A stretch of 64,000 bases of DNA from Brevibacillus ruminantium (GCF_023746555.1 NZ_CP098755.1:3546501-3610500), one strand, 5' to 3'; positions 48,662 through 56,185 are shown, numbered from the stretch's first letter. Notes: a model not told the origin generated them from the sequence alone. Numbers and translations are program-made.

Positions 48662-49543
48662 TTACCCCCCGGAAAAAAGATCAGCTTCTTGCTCTTCCGT
48701 CGCTTCCTCTTGTTCTTGCTGCTCCCGAGCTTCTGGAGAATCTTCAACAGCGTATGCGTCTGCATCAATCCATGGAACGGTTGACATATCTTCCGAAATG
48801 TCATGCTTCACAGTGCCTTCCTGCTCGACAACGCGGGCATCGTCCACACTGATCGGTAGGTACTTCCAAGCCCGACGAATAACCGTTTTCTTTGCCATTT
48901 CTTCGTAATGATCTTTCCAGGGGCCGGTAGGCTGCCCTTTCTTCTTGTCATATGACTTTGAAGACATCATGACCGCATCTATTTCTGCTTTTGTCATAAC
49001 TTCGATGTAATGACCGCCACCAACAAAGTGTGCCACCATGTAAACCAGTTTCATCTTCCCTCGTTCGCCCTGGATGCATGGCTTATGAATCAGCCTTTCT
49101 TCAAGGCCGTATTCAAACTGAAACTCGTCGTTTTCATAGACAATCCTTGCCGCAATGGACTGTATGTTTCCGCTTCGCCTGGCAAGCTCAATCATTCCCT
49201 TGTAGGAAATAATGAATGTTGCCTCAAATGACTTAAGTTTCTCTGACCAAAATGGAACCAGATAGCAATGTCCTAATACCCCTGGTTCCAATCCAAGCTG
49301 TGCAGATTGCATGAGAGATGACAATAACGAAGGTGTCGAGCAAGTCATCAGTTTGGGATTGGTTCGGATGCAAAATGTAGCAATTCGTAAAAACTTGTTT
49401 ACATCCATGTTGTTTCCAGCTGCTTGCGCGAACTGGTTTTTTCTTGACTCAATCAGGTCAAAAATCGTCATTTCCTTTTTTTCAGGAGCCGATGTACCGG
49501 CCCGCTGAGCCAATTTGCCAGCCATGTCTTGCGGGCTACCCAT
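48662..49543 (-). CDS. recT: RecT-family single-strand annealing protein
   Basis: A 293-residue RecT/YqaK protein (NKFLRIATFCIRTNPKLMTC; LMQSAQLGLEPGVLGHCYLV; EATFIISYKGMIELARRSGN; MAKKTVIRRAWKYLPISVDD) with an acidic C-terminal tail. It anneals complementary strands produced by the exonuclease encoded just upstream. GGAGG nine bases before ATG. Confidence 0.93.
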   Translation of the reverse strand: MGSPQDMAGKLAQRAGTSAPEKKEMTIFDLIESRKNQFAQAAGNNMDVNKFLRIATFCIRTNPKLMTCSTPSLLSSLMQSAQLGLEPGVLGHCYLVPFWSEKLKSFEATFIISYKGMIELARRSGNIQSIAARIVYENDEFQFEYGLEERLIHKPCIQGERGKMKLVYMVAHFVGGGHYIEVMTKAEIDAVMMSSKSYDKKKGQPTGPWKDHYEEMAKKTVIRRAWKYLPISVDDARVVEQEGTVKHDISEDMSTVPWIDADAYAVEDSPEAREQQEQEEATEEQEADLFSGG

Positions 49544-49556
49544 GAATCATGACCTC

Positions 49557-50456
49557 CTAAGTGGCTTTGGGTATGTAAAGCCTTGTGTGCGCTTTTTTGA
49601 CAAAGCTCATCGTCTTCTCAGGAATGACAGAGCGTGTCACCTTTTTGTCCCCGATCCATCCGATCGCATTATCTTTCATGGCATACATGATTTTGTTGTG
49701 TGCCTCGGCTTTCAGCATTTCAAACTCTTTGATTTTGGCGGACGCTTCATGATATTGCCTTAACCATTCTTCCGCTTCGTCCGGCAAAATGATCTCCTGA
49801 CCATTGGACACTGGATACATTTGCTTTAAGAGCTCTGTTGTCGATTCCGCTCCATCTACCGCAGGCGGGATGTCCTGTTCAACCAATCTCCAAAAATCCG
49901 TTTCGATGGTGATCAGGTGGGCGATAACCTCGTCGTTTCGGTCAATCCGTTTATGCCGGAAGTCATTTCCTCCAATCAGAACAGCGATGTAGGCAAACTG
50001 GAGGCCGGTAACAGCCAGGTAGTGTTGAACCTGCAGGTAGTAATGATCCGGTATGTTATCCTCGTCCCATTCGGCTGCCAGATACTTGTCTGCCGTTTTG
50101 CACTCAAGCACCCCATGCATCCCGTCCATATGAATCAAGCGGTCAAGATTCGCCAGCATGAAGGGATAATTCGGATGCTGTAGTAACTCATGAACTGGCT
50201 CGATTTTCAGGCCTGTTCGTTCGGCAAACTCTTCTGCGACAATCGGCTCCAACTTTCGACCAAAACGAGCTGCCTGGGATTCCTCTTGCGTGGGTTCAAC
50301 CTTGCCTGTCTTTTCGAGCCAAACTGCAATTGGAGAACGGTACTTACTGAACCCAGCAACAGACCCGGCATCAGATCCTCCAATACCTTTCTTTCTCCAC
50401 ATGAGCCATTCAGAGTAAGCCATATTATCTGTGGAGACCAAACTCACAGCTTGCAC
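49557..50456 (-). CDS. yqaJ: YqaJ-type viral exonuclease
   Basis: A 299-residue lambda-exonuclease-like (YqaJ) protein. WRKKGIGGSDAGSVAGFSKY, RFGRKLEPIVAEEFAERTGL, then catalytic D in MLANLDRLI and E-x-K in GVLECKTA, then the QVQHYLAVTG helix. Resects duplex DNA for RecT. GTG start with GGGGAG seven bases upstream. Confidence 0.93.
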   Translation of the reverse strand: MQAVSLVSTDNMAYSEWLMWRKKGIGGSDAGSVAGFSKYRSPIAVWLEKTGKVEPTQEESQAARFGRKLEPIVAEEFAERTGLKIEPVHELLQHPNYPFMLANLDRLIHMDGMHGVLECKTADKYLAAEWDEDNIPDHYYLQVQHYLAVTGLQFAYIAVLIGGNDFRHKRIDRNDEVIAHLITIETDFWRLVEQDIPPAVDGAESTTELLKQMYPVSNGQEIILPDEAEEWLRQYHEASAKIKEFEMLKAEAHNKIMYAMKDNAIGWIGDKKVTRSVIPEKTMSFVKKAHTRLYIPKAT

Positions 50457-50476
50457 TGGACCACTCCCCTTGTGTT

Positions 50477-50562
50477 AATAAGGCCGATAAGCTACGATAG
50501 AAGTACGATTCCCAATCGTAGCTTTATCGACAGAGGACTCAGCGTTGCAGCGCTGGGTCTTT
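50477..50562 (+). ncRNA. candidate plus-strand small RNA
   Basis: CGATAAGCTACGAT pairs with ATCGTAGCTTTATCG (one bulge), enclosing an alternative ACGATT-CCC-AATCGT hairpin. It is followed by GACTCAGCG-TTGCAG-CGCTGGGTC and TTTTACTTTTC, a terminator whose U-G pair fits only the plus strand. A weak promoter (TTGCAC near 50451) lies upstream. Lies between yqaJ and the next early gene. Confidence 0.45.
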
Positions 50563-50684
50563 TACTTTTCATCCGCACAATCTTCACATGTTCTGGGGTA
50601 CCCAGGCTCTGCAAAATCGTCCATATACGTGCCGCATACTTGACATAGCAGACCAGATAGAATCATTTCAGCTACTTCTCCCAA
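50562..50684 (-). CDS. small zinc-ribbon phage protein
   Basis: A 40-residue protein (LGEVAEMILSGLLCQVCGTY; GYPRTCEDC) with a CxxC pair on each side. TTG start preceded by AAGGGGGTG. A pattern common in early regions of Firmicutes phages; function unknown. Confidence 0.65.
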   Translation of the reverse strand: MGEVAEMILSGLLCQVCGTYMDDFAEPGYPRTCEDCADEK

Positions 50685-50792
50685 TCCAAACACCCCCTTC
50701 CGTTTGGTCACGAGGCCGCCGGCAGCCCTACCCGCATCTGCCAGCCGTTGCAACCCTCTGTTACCCACGCTCTTTGCCTCGCTATGTAATTT

Positions 50793-51059
50793 TCAGGTCG
50801 GGCAGGGACTCGAACCCTGCATCAGTTTGCCGCTTAGTTTATAGTCGCCACGTTTCGGACTGACTTCACTGAAAAGCCGGGTAGGTATTTTACGAGCAGT
50901 TCATGTCCGCTCAACTCCTATAAGCGCCGGGGATTCTCACCCCTACTTTGCCCACTGTAAGGCGCTGCGTGTTACCGTTCCGCAACCGACCTGGGAGGTT
51001 CGAGCCTCCGTGCAAAACCAGCCATTCCGCTGATCCTGCACGCAGGGCCGAAGCCCGCG
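50793..51059 (-). ncRNA. candidate structured RNA with tRNA-like 3' end
   Basis: This gene-free 375-base gap folds extensively as a minus-strand RNA: GGGC-UUCG-GCCC (51056-51045); a 14-bp stem CGTGCAGGATCAGC/GCTGGTTTTGCACG (51042-51009) with three G-U pairs that require the minus strand; a GAGG/CCTC hairpin; then AGGTCGG (50992-50986) pairing with CCGACCT (50801-50795), 198 nt end to end. Inside are GCG/CGC and AGCGCC/GGCGCT arms and the tRNA-type T-arm CAGGG-TTCGAGT-CCCTG. About 110 nt more than a tRNA; no family recognised. Confidence 0.5.
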
Positions 51060-51290
51060 TTATTTCAACAATCGTTTCGCCTGCTGCCGGATCTCCTCAC
51101 GAAATTCTTTTGGAGCCATAGTCGCCCGTGCGTCAATGATCAACTCCAATTCCTCAATCACGTCCCGAGCGGTCCATTCCAGTTGGTCTCCGTCTTCGTC
51201 TGTATCAAAAGCCAGTGGCTGAAGGTACTTCTGTCTGATGGGCTCCGTCTGCTCAACATAGGCGACGAAATCAGGCGCTTGCTGGCTCAT
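51060..51290 (-). CDS. small phage protein
   Basis: A 76-residue protein (MSQQAPDFVAYVEQTEPIRQ; REEIRQQAKRLLK). Start at MSQQAP with GGTGGCG upstream. It lies just upstream of the structured RNA. Function unknown. Confidence 0.6.
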   Translation of the reverse strand: MSQQAPDFVAYVEQTEPIRQKYLQPLAFDTDEDGDQLEWTARDVIEELELIIDARATMAPKEFREEIRQQAKRLLK

Positions 51291-51510
51291 ATTTTTTCGC
51301 CACCTGTAGAGCAGCCAGATACTTTTTCCGGCATTCGATCTCGTACCATAAGTCACGCTTGTGTGCATCCAACTGTTCGAGTTGACGTTTCAGTTTGACA
51401 TACTCCGCATCGACTGCTCGCCACTCTTCGTCAGCCTCTCTGCGGGCTTCTTGCAGGTTTGCAAGCTCTCGTTCCAAATCAGCGATTTCCATTGTCAGAG
51501 CCTTTTTCAT
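51271..51510 (-). CDS. coiled-coil protein
   Basis: A 79-residue, nearly all coiled-coil protein (EIADLERELANLQEARREAD; YVKLKRQLEQLDAHKRD). Function unknown. Confidence 0.6.
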   Translation of the reverse strand: MKKALTMEIADLERELANLQEARREADEEWRAVDAEYVKLKRQLEQLDAHKRDLWYEIECRKKYLAALQVAKKYEPASA

Positions 51511-51575
51511 TGGGCTTGTCCTCCTTTAGTAGCTGTGGTAAGCTACAGTTATCCCGAATATTCGTTCTGGTTTGA

Positions 51576-51746
51576 TCAGGCGGTCTGTTGCGAGCAGGCC
51601 GTCTTTTCCATTTCCTTGAGTTGTTCAACGATTTCCCTTGTGATCTGGAGGTAGATTTCATGTGCTACAAGATCACCTGCCGTTTTCACCACCATCATCA
51701 TCCTTTGATAAAAATGAAGCTTCATTCGCAAGGTCTGTTCATCCAT
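51576..51746 (-). CDS. small helical protein
   Basis: A 56-residue protein (MDEQTLRMKLHFYQRMMMVV; REIVEQLKEMEKTACSQQ). Start at MDEQTLR with GGAGG nearby. Function unknown. Confidence 0.55.
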   Translation of the reverse strand: MDEQTLRMKLHFYQRMMMVVKTAGDLVAHEIYLQITREIVEQLKEMEKTACSQQTA

Positions 51747-51961
51747 GACGTTTCTTTCCTCCCCTGACCTAATATCCGTAACATCCATGCTTCCTCTCGT
51801 TGGCGCTTGATCTCTAACACCTTCTCAGCCGTGATTCTTTTTTTGCGGGCGTCCAGTTCCATTCCCATTTGCTCGCTTCGTTTTGCGGTATCGAGAAGCG
51901 CGTCGACAATGTGGACCAACTGCTCCTCATCCAATCCATCCAGGCACTCCTTGATTTGCAA
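51722..51961 (-). CDS. small helical protein with TTG start
   Basis: A 79-residue protein (QIKECLDGLDEEQLVHIVDA; KKRITAEKVLEIKRQREEAW). TTG start with AAAGGAGGG upstream. Function unknown. Confidence 0.55.
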   Translation of the reverse strand: MQIKECLDGLDEEQLVHIVDALLDTAKRSEQMGMELDARKKRITAEKVLEIKRQREEAWMLRILGQGRKETSWMNRPCE

Positions 51962-51977
51962 CTGCTTGTCCCTCCTT

Positions 51978-52244
51978 TCAAAACAGCCAGTAAGTCAACA
52001 TGATTCCTGTCGTAAAGAATTGCTGCATGATAGTAAGCCCATCCATCCCTAGGAAAAAAGCAACAGCCACTTCTTTTGCTCCTGTTGCATCAATCCAGTT
52101 TAAGAACGTCGGAATATCCCAAGTTTTCTTGTCATCCTCAAGCTTGCTGATACAACTTTGTGAGCGATTGAGCATTACTGCTAATTGTTCCTGCGTTAAT
52201 CCAGCGCGTTCTCTGCACGCTTGCATAATCGCCCCAACCTTCAC
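51978..52244 (-). CDS. XRE regulator with hydrophobic C-terminus
   Basis: An 88-residue regulator: HTH near 5-45 (ACRERAGLTQEQLAVMLNRS) and a hydrophobic tail (VAVAFFLGMDGLTIMQQFF). GTG start with GGGAGG eight bases upstream. Early regulator of the Cro/anti type; membrane link possible. Confidence 0.7.
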   Translation of the reverse strand: MKVGAIMQACRERAGLTQEQLAVMLNRSQSCISKLEDDKKTWDIPTFLNWIDATGAKEVAVAFFLGMDGLTIMQQFFTTGIMLTYWLF

Positions 52245-52317
52245 ATCTAGAACCTCCCTTTTTTTAAAATATTCCAAATCGGAATAGGCGATTTATTTAC
52301 AAGGTTTTACAATAAGG

Positions 52318-52376
52318 TTGTGCTCATCTTTCAGACTCTCCCTCGTGCTCACGATGGGGAGTTTTCTTTTCACCAA
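52318..52376 (+). terminator. strong plus-strand terminator in a minus-strand region
   Basis: ACTCTCC-C-TCGTG pairs with CACGA-T-GGGGAGT (one mismatch, one U-G), followed by TTTTCTTTTC. The minus strand around it carries a fossil-like start (GGGAGAGTCTGAAAG ATG) opening only six codons. Confidence 0.5.
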
Positions 52377-52585
52377 TCGATCAAGTTAGAAACGGACATC
52401 GTTTGTGCTTGGCCGTACTCATGCTTTTCCAGCACGTGTATGGCATCGACTAAGGCTTTGCACTCTGCGTAGGAAGGGCAGTCAGTCAATTTTTTGTACT
52501 CTCCTTTGCCACCGCGCCATTCCTGACGGAGCATGCCCAGATGCCAATAAAGATGCGGTTCAATGCTACGGATGACATGATCCAA
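52370..52585 (-). CDS. small phage protein
   Basis: A 71-residue protein (DHVIRSIEPHLYWHLGMLRQ; ECKALVDAIHVLEKHEYGQA). TTG start with GAGGTG six bases upstream is preferred over the GTG three codons earlier. Function unknown. Confidence 0.55.
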   Translation of the reverse strand: MDHVIRSIEPHLYWHLGMLRQEWRGGKGEYKKLTDCPSYAECKALVDAIHVLEKHEYGQAQTMSVSNLIDW

Positions 52586-52621
52586 CTTTTTCACCTCGCT
52601 TTCATCAGAGAAGAGAACTCA

Positions 52622-52759
52622 CTACTTGCGGATCAGGTAAAAACTGAGTTGGCCGCAATTGTTTGAAATGTGGAGTACTTGCCAACCCTGAGCCAGCTTT
52701 TCGCTTGCCTCTTTCGTACATTTTGTTTGGCAGATTTCTTTGATCTCAGATACATCCAA
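52622..52759 (-). CDS. small phage protein
   Basis: A 45-residue protein (DVSEIKEICQTKCTKEASEK; GWQVLHISNNCGQLSFYLIR). TTG start with AAAGGGGG upstream. Function unknown. Confidence 0.55.
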   Translation of the reverse strand: MDVSEIKEICQTKCTKEASEKLAQGWQVLHISNNCGQLSFYLIRK

Positions 52760-52941
52760 GCCTTACACCCCCTTTGCATCACACAACTGCATGCAGCATC
52801 AAAGTCATGGCAGTGACCTAACCGTTTCCTTGCCTGGCATTTGACCTTGTCCAGATGGCCCGGTCTGATGTATTTCGGCTCGGCTCCCTTTGCAGATTGT
52901 CGCTCGCTCCCGCTCGTTTGGTGCTCTATGCAGTTGTGTGG
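52633..52941 (-). CDS. doubtful Cys/His-containing ORF
   Basis: An open frame (ISNPHNCIEHQTSGSERQSA; VKCQARKRLGHCHDFDAACS) in the gap between small genes. It lacks a clear start signal, and its end overlaps 52622-52759 in another frame. Part may be real. Confidence 0.25.
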   Translation of the reverse strand, partial: PHNCIEHQTSGSERQSAKGAEPKYIRPGHLDKVKCQARKRLGHCHDFDAACSCVMQRGCKAWMYLRSKKSAKQNVRKRQAKSWLRVGKYSTFQTIAANSVFT

Positions 52942-52957
52942 ATTGGAAATCAAACAA

Positions 52958-53104
52958 TCATTTTTCAGAGACAGATTTACTGGAATGCGTTTCAAGTTTA
53001 TTGAGAATAATCTTTTGAGCCGATACATATGCGTTTTTTAACACCTGCTCAAAGAGGGGCCCTTTTATGACGATCACCTCACGTCTTCGGGTAGACTTTT
53101 CCAT
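52958..53104 (-). CDS. small basic early phage protein
   Basis: A 48-residue protein (MEKSTRRREVIVIKGPLFEQ; KNAYVSAQKIILNKLET), a type often found next to cro in Firmicutes phages. GAAAGG precedes ATG. Function unknown. Confidence 0.6.
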   Translation of the reverse strand: MEKSTRRREVIVIKGPLFEQVLKNAYVSAQKIILNKLETHSSKSVSEK

Positions 53105-53117
53105 TTGGATCAACCTT

Positions 53118-53339
53118 TCAGGCTAATTTTTGTCCTATTTTGTCACAATTATTTTCAAAAAAAAGAGTCCAATCACAATCAAAAGCACTTGCTATTTTTT
53201 TTGCTGTTTTTACAGCGACGGAACTGCCATTTTCTGCTTTGGTGTATGTGGAACGCTCTACTCCAGCAAGTTCCGCAGCCTTTTCCTGTGTAAGACCTTT
53301 ACTGTTTCGCATGTTGATCAACCAGGTACGACGTTTCAT
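53118..53339 (-). CDS. Cro-like XRE regulator
   Basis: A 73-residue protein, essentially one HTH (MRNSKGLTQEKAAELAGVER; AENGSSVAVKTAKKIASAFD). First gene of the leftward early operon, divergent from the repressor. It likely works as Cro. Confidence 0.85.
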   Translation of the reverse strand: MKRRTWLINMRNSKGLTQEKAAELAGVERSTYTKAENGSSVAVKTAKKIASAFDCDWTLFFENNCDKIGQKLA

Positions 53340-53381
53340 TCTTCACCATCCTTCCGAAAAGTTTTTGTTCTGTATGATCAC

Positions 53382-53480
53382 ATTATAATGTTCTATTTCG
53401 TCACAGTCAACACTTTTTGTTCTTTATTGGAACACCCATTTCGTTGTGATGTTTTATCACATATAATTGACTATAGTCAA
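53382..53480. promoter_or_regulatory. divergent immunity promoter/operator region
   Basis: Leftward: TTGACT (53410-53405), 17-base spacer, TATAAT (53387-53382), a near-consensus early promoter. Rightward: TATAAT at 53462-53467 with a poor -35. Operators: TGTGAT-GTTTT-ATCACA (53445-53461) and TTGACTATAGTCAA (53467-53480); AGTCAACAC recurs at 53405 and 53475, overlapping the leftward -35. Confidence 0.75.
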
Positions 53481-53499
53481 CACGTTGGAGGTGAGAGTC

Positions 53500-53946
53500 A
53501 TGTTCCTAGGCCAGCGTTTAAAGGAGTGCAGGAAGGCAAAAAAACTGACACAACAGGAACTATCAGATGCTTTAAGCCTTAACCGCTCTACGTACGCAAA
53601 ATACGAAACAGGGGATAATGAGCCTGATAACCAAACCCTCCAAAAACTAGCCGATTTCTTCGATGTAAAGATTGATTACCTTCTGGGGAGAACTAACGAT
53701 CCCTCCCCATCCGAAAAAAAGGACAAGCTTGAAAAATCTCGAGACGAACTCCTTCAAGAACTAACCGACGATCCTGATGACTTCTTCTTCCTTGATGGTT
53801 ACCTTGATGCATCCGATGAAGAAAAAAGAGAGCTACGAAGGTCTTTTTACGAAATCAAGAAACAAATGCGTGAAAACAAAGTTAAGTCTTATAAACCACC
53901 TTCTCTGTTTGATCTTACTGAAGGCATTGAGAAGGATAAAAAGTAA
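53500..53946 (+). CDS. CI-like prophage repressor
   Basis: A 148-residue repressor: N-terminal XRE HTH (RLKECRKAKKLTQQELSDAL; NRSTYAKYETGDNEPDNQTL) and an acidic helical C-terminus without a LexA-type peptidase motif. So induction would need an antirepressor or protease rather than RecA self-cleavage. Start at MFLGQRLK with GGAGGTGAG upstream; plus strand, followed by a terminator. Confidence 0.85.
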   Translation: MFLGQRLKECRKAKKLTQQELSDALSLNRSTYAKYETGDNEPDNQTLQKLADFFDVKIDYLLGRTNDPSPSEKKDKLEKSRDELLQELTDDPDDFFFLDGYLDASDEEKRELRRSFYEIKKQMRENKVKSYKPPSLFDLTEGIEKDKK

Positions 53947-53959
53947 ATACACATACAAA

Positions 53960-54018
53960 ACCCTCTATGCACCTAGACCTACTTTCTTCGTTTAGGATGC
54001 ATGGAGGGTATTTTTTTA
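53960..54018 (+). terminator. rho-independent terminator of the repressor
   Basis: ACCCTCTATGCA pairs with TGCATGGAGGGT, followed by ATTTTTTT. From here to 54222 I see no gene; TTGACA near 54138 may be part of the promoter for the next gene. Confidence 0.75.
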
Positions 54019-54222
54019 CATTCACAACTACTTGTTATGTAAAGTTTGGGTAAATAGTAGGTGATTAACATAGGGTTATAAACCTACGCTACGTGAATTT
54101 CTTCTACATACTGGCTTTGCGTATTCTTACTCTTTTTTGACAAGGTAGATACCGCTACTTGGTCATAGAAAGGGTTTGGATATATCAAATGGTTGCAATA
54201 TTTAACTTGGAGGTAGAGAAGG

Positions 54223-55326
54223 ATGACTGTATTTTTTGAAGAAGCATTAGAACAATCAGAAGTCAAAGCTGCAATCGTTGCAAAGTATTTCTTTGCCTGG
54301 GCAAAAATAATAGCACCTCGTAGTAACAAAGTTGCTTATCTAGACCTTTTTTGTGGACCAGGTAGATATAAGGACGGTACAAAATCAACCCCAATCAAAG
54401 TATTAGAAGCGTGTATAAATGACAATGTACTTCGTGAGAAGGTAGTTACGATCTTTAACGACGGAAATGAAGATTTAATACAAAATCTCGAAGAAGAGAT
54501 TAAAAAAATTCCAAGAATTAATGAACTCAAACATGAACCCGAAACCATGCTCGGCGAGATTGATGACGAAGTTGCTGAGTTTTTCTCGTCTACCAGTCTA
54601 GTCCCTACGTTTGCATTTGTTGACCCTTTCGGATACAAAGGTCTGAGTACGAAACTTATAAAGGGACTTACAAAAGACTGGGGTTCAGATTGCATCTTCT
54701 TCTTTAATTACAATCGTATAAATATGGGGATAACGAATAAGATCGTAGAAAAGCATATGAATTCCATCTTTGGTGAGGAATATGCTAATGAGCTACGACA
54801 AAAAGTTGCAAACATGTCTCCTGATGAACGTGAGTTAACGATTGTGAACGCTCTAGCTCATTCTCTATCAGATGATGGAAAAAATTATGTTCTGCCCTTT
54901 AGGTTTGCTCGAGAAAACGGACGGACGAGCCATTATTTAATTTTCTTTTCCAAACATATTCTTGGGTATGAAATTATGAAAGAGATCATGTGGAGAGAAA
55001 GTTCAGAACACGAAGACGGTGTGGCGAGTTTCTCTTATTTACCTGTTACTGATAAACAGCTTGATTTTCTATACGCGCTTAATAAACCATTAGACATGCT
55101 CGGCGACGAACTTCTTGAGGTGTTTTCAGGAAAAACTCTTACACTTGAAGAGATATATCGTCGGCACCATGTAAATACGCCCTTCGTAAGGAATAATTAC
55201 AAAGAGGCACTGCGTAGATTGGAGGATGCTGGGTCTGTAACTTGTGAACCACCTGCTGCGAAGCGCCGTAAGATTAAAGGAAAAGTTTCCTTTGCTGATC
55301 ACGTTAAAGTAACTTTCCCTAGATAG
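54223..55326 (+). CDS. tcmP: TcmP-like three-Cys-motif partner protein
   Basis: A 367-residue protein matching the three-Cys-motif partner (TcmP) family: VAYLDLFCGPGRYKDGTKST (methyltransferase-like nucleotide-binding loop), FAFVDPFGYKGLSTKLIKGL, then a C-terminal wHTH-like region. The family is named for its pairing with three-Cys-motif proteins such as the next gene. Role unknown. Plus strand, beside the right junction, the common place for cargo. GGAGG precedes ATG. Confidence 0.85.
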   Translation: MTVFFEEALEQSEVKAAIVAKYFFAWAKIIAPRSNKVAYLDLFCGPGRYKDGTKSTPIKVLEACINDNVLREKVVTIFNDGNEDLIQNLEEEIKKIPRINELKHEPETMLGEIDDEVAEFFSSTSLVPTFAFVDPFGYKGLSTKLIKGLTKDWGSDCIFFFNYNRINMGITNKIVEKHMNSIFGEEYANELRQKVANMSPDERELTIVNALAHSLSDDGKNYVLPFRFARENGRTSHYLIFFSKHILGYEIMKEIMWRESSEHEDGVASFSYLPVTDKQLDFLYALNKPLDMLGDELLEVFSGKTLTLEEIYRRHHVNTPFVRNNYKEALRRLEDAGSVTCEPPAAKRRKIKGKVSFADHVKVTFPR

Positions 55327-55385
55327 GAACGATTGTTCTCATTAACCATATGTGCTAATATTATGCAGAAAGGAGGTTTTTCTAA

Positions 55386-56108
55386 ATGGCTTCTTCCTCC
55401 AGTATTGAATGGACTGAGGCAACATGGAACCCCGTCACTGGTTGTACAAAAATTTCCGAAGGTTGTAGGCATTGTTATGCTGCAACAATGGCGAAAAGAC
55501 TAGTTGCAATGGAAAATCCTCGTTATAAAAATGGCTTTAATGTTACTCTTCATTACGATTTAATCGAAACGCCACTTCGCTGGAAAAAACCAAGAAGAAT
55601 ATTTGTTAATTCCATGTCAGATCTTTTTCATAAAGACGTTCCACTCGAGTTCATCCAAAAAGTCTTTGTTACTATGGAAAAAGCGTCCTGGCACACTTTT
55701 CAAATTCTTACGAAGCGCTCTGATCGTCTAGCTGAGTTAGCTCCTTATTTACCCTGGCCCCAAAATGTATGGCAGGGAGTCAGCGTTGAGGATGACCGTG
55801 TTATACATCGGATCGATCACCTTCGGACGGTTCCAGCGAAAACAAGATTCCTCTCCATTGAACCTCTTATTGGTCCGATCGAAAACCTGGATCTTGAAGG
55901 CATCCATTGGGTAATTGTTGGCGGGGAATCTGGGGCTGGAGCTCGTCCAATGAAAGAAGAATGGGTTCGTAGTATCATGCAGCAATGTAAGGATCAAGAC
56001 GTTGCTTTCTTTTTTAAACAATGGGGTGGTGTTCAGAAACACCGTCACGGTAGGATGCTTGATGGCCGGACATACGATGAATATCCAAATCATCTGATAC
56101 CAGTTTAA
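55386..56108 (+). CDS. phage Gp37/Gp68-family three-Cys-motif protein (DUF5131)
   Basis: A 240-residue protein with the signature [19 protein letters not shown], a C-x6-C-x2-C cluster that could hold an iron-sulfur centre. The rest resembles a TIM-barrel ([67 protein letters not shown]). Together with TcmP it forms a recurrent two-gene unit of unknown function. AAAGGAGG lies upstream of ATG. Its 3' part is antisense to the read-through frame of sigK. Confidence 0.87.
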   Translation: MASSSSIEWTEATWNPVTGCTKISEGCRHCYAATMAKRLVAMENPRYKNGFNVTLHYDLIETPLRWKKPRRIFVNSMSDLFHKDVPLEFIQKVFVTMEKASWHTFQILTKRSDRLAELAPYLPWPQNVWQGVSVEDDRVIHRIDHLRTVPAKTRFLSIEPLIGPIENLDLEGIHWVIVGGESGAGARPMKEEWVRSIMQQCKDQDVAFFFKQWGGVQKHRHGRMLDGRTYDEYPNHLIPV

Positions 56109-56135
56109 AGGGACCATAACGGTCCCTTTATTCTT
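56105..56135 (+). terminator. terminator after the cargo pair
   Basis: AAAGGGACC-ATAAC-GGTCCCTTT, followed by ATTCTT, 37 bases from the right junction. In the minus direction it could also halt unproductive sigK transcripts. Confidence 0.65.
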
Positions 56136-56159
56136 GGCACTTACAACATATAACTCCAC

Positions 56160-56185
56160 TTTTGACATTAATATCTCATTCTCAA
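56160..56185. other. right junction of the sigK element (recombination half-site)
   Basis: Minus strand GAGAATGAGATATTAATG ends the sigK 5' half (codons E-N-E-I-L-M). Shared blocks with the left junction are GAGAT (56173-56177) and ATG (56166-56168). Confidence 0.8.

Larger units (their letters stand above)
912..56168. mobile_element. sigK-intervening prophage (skin-like element)
   Basis: A 55,257-bp element lies between the two halves of sigK. It encodes its own large serine recombinase at the left end, an immunity switch, replication and recombination genes, and a full set of PBSX/skin-type head, contractile tail, baseplate and lysis genes, nearly all on the minus strand. Known for the family: in B. 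subtilis the 48-kb skin element is cut out of the mother-cell chromosome by SpoIVCA during sporulation, creating an intact sigK. Unlike the degenerate skin, most structural genes here look intact; the damaged one is a phospholipase-D-like gene near 3.4-3.95 kb. Whether the element can still form particles cannot be judged from sequence. Confidence 0.92.

Noticed and set aside
50940..51020. A normal 70-nt tRNA on the plus strand ending near 51018
   Set aside because: TTTGC and GCAAA could form an acceptor and GGTTCGAGCC resembles a T-loop, but the T-stem only pairs with a six-base loop and no proper D or anticodon arm forms; the minus-strand fold is much better.
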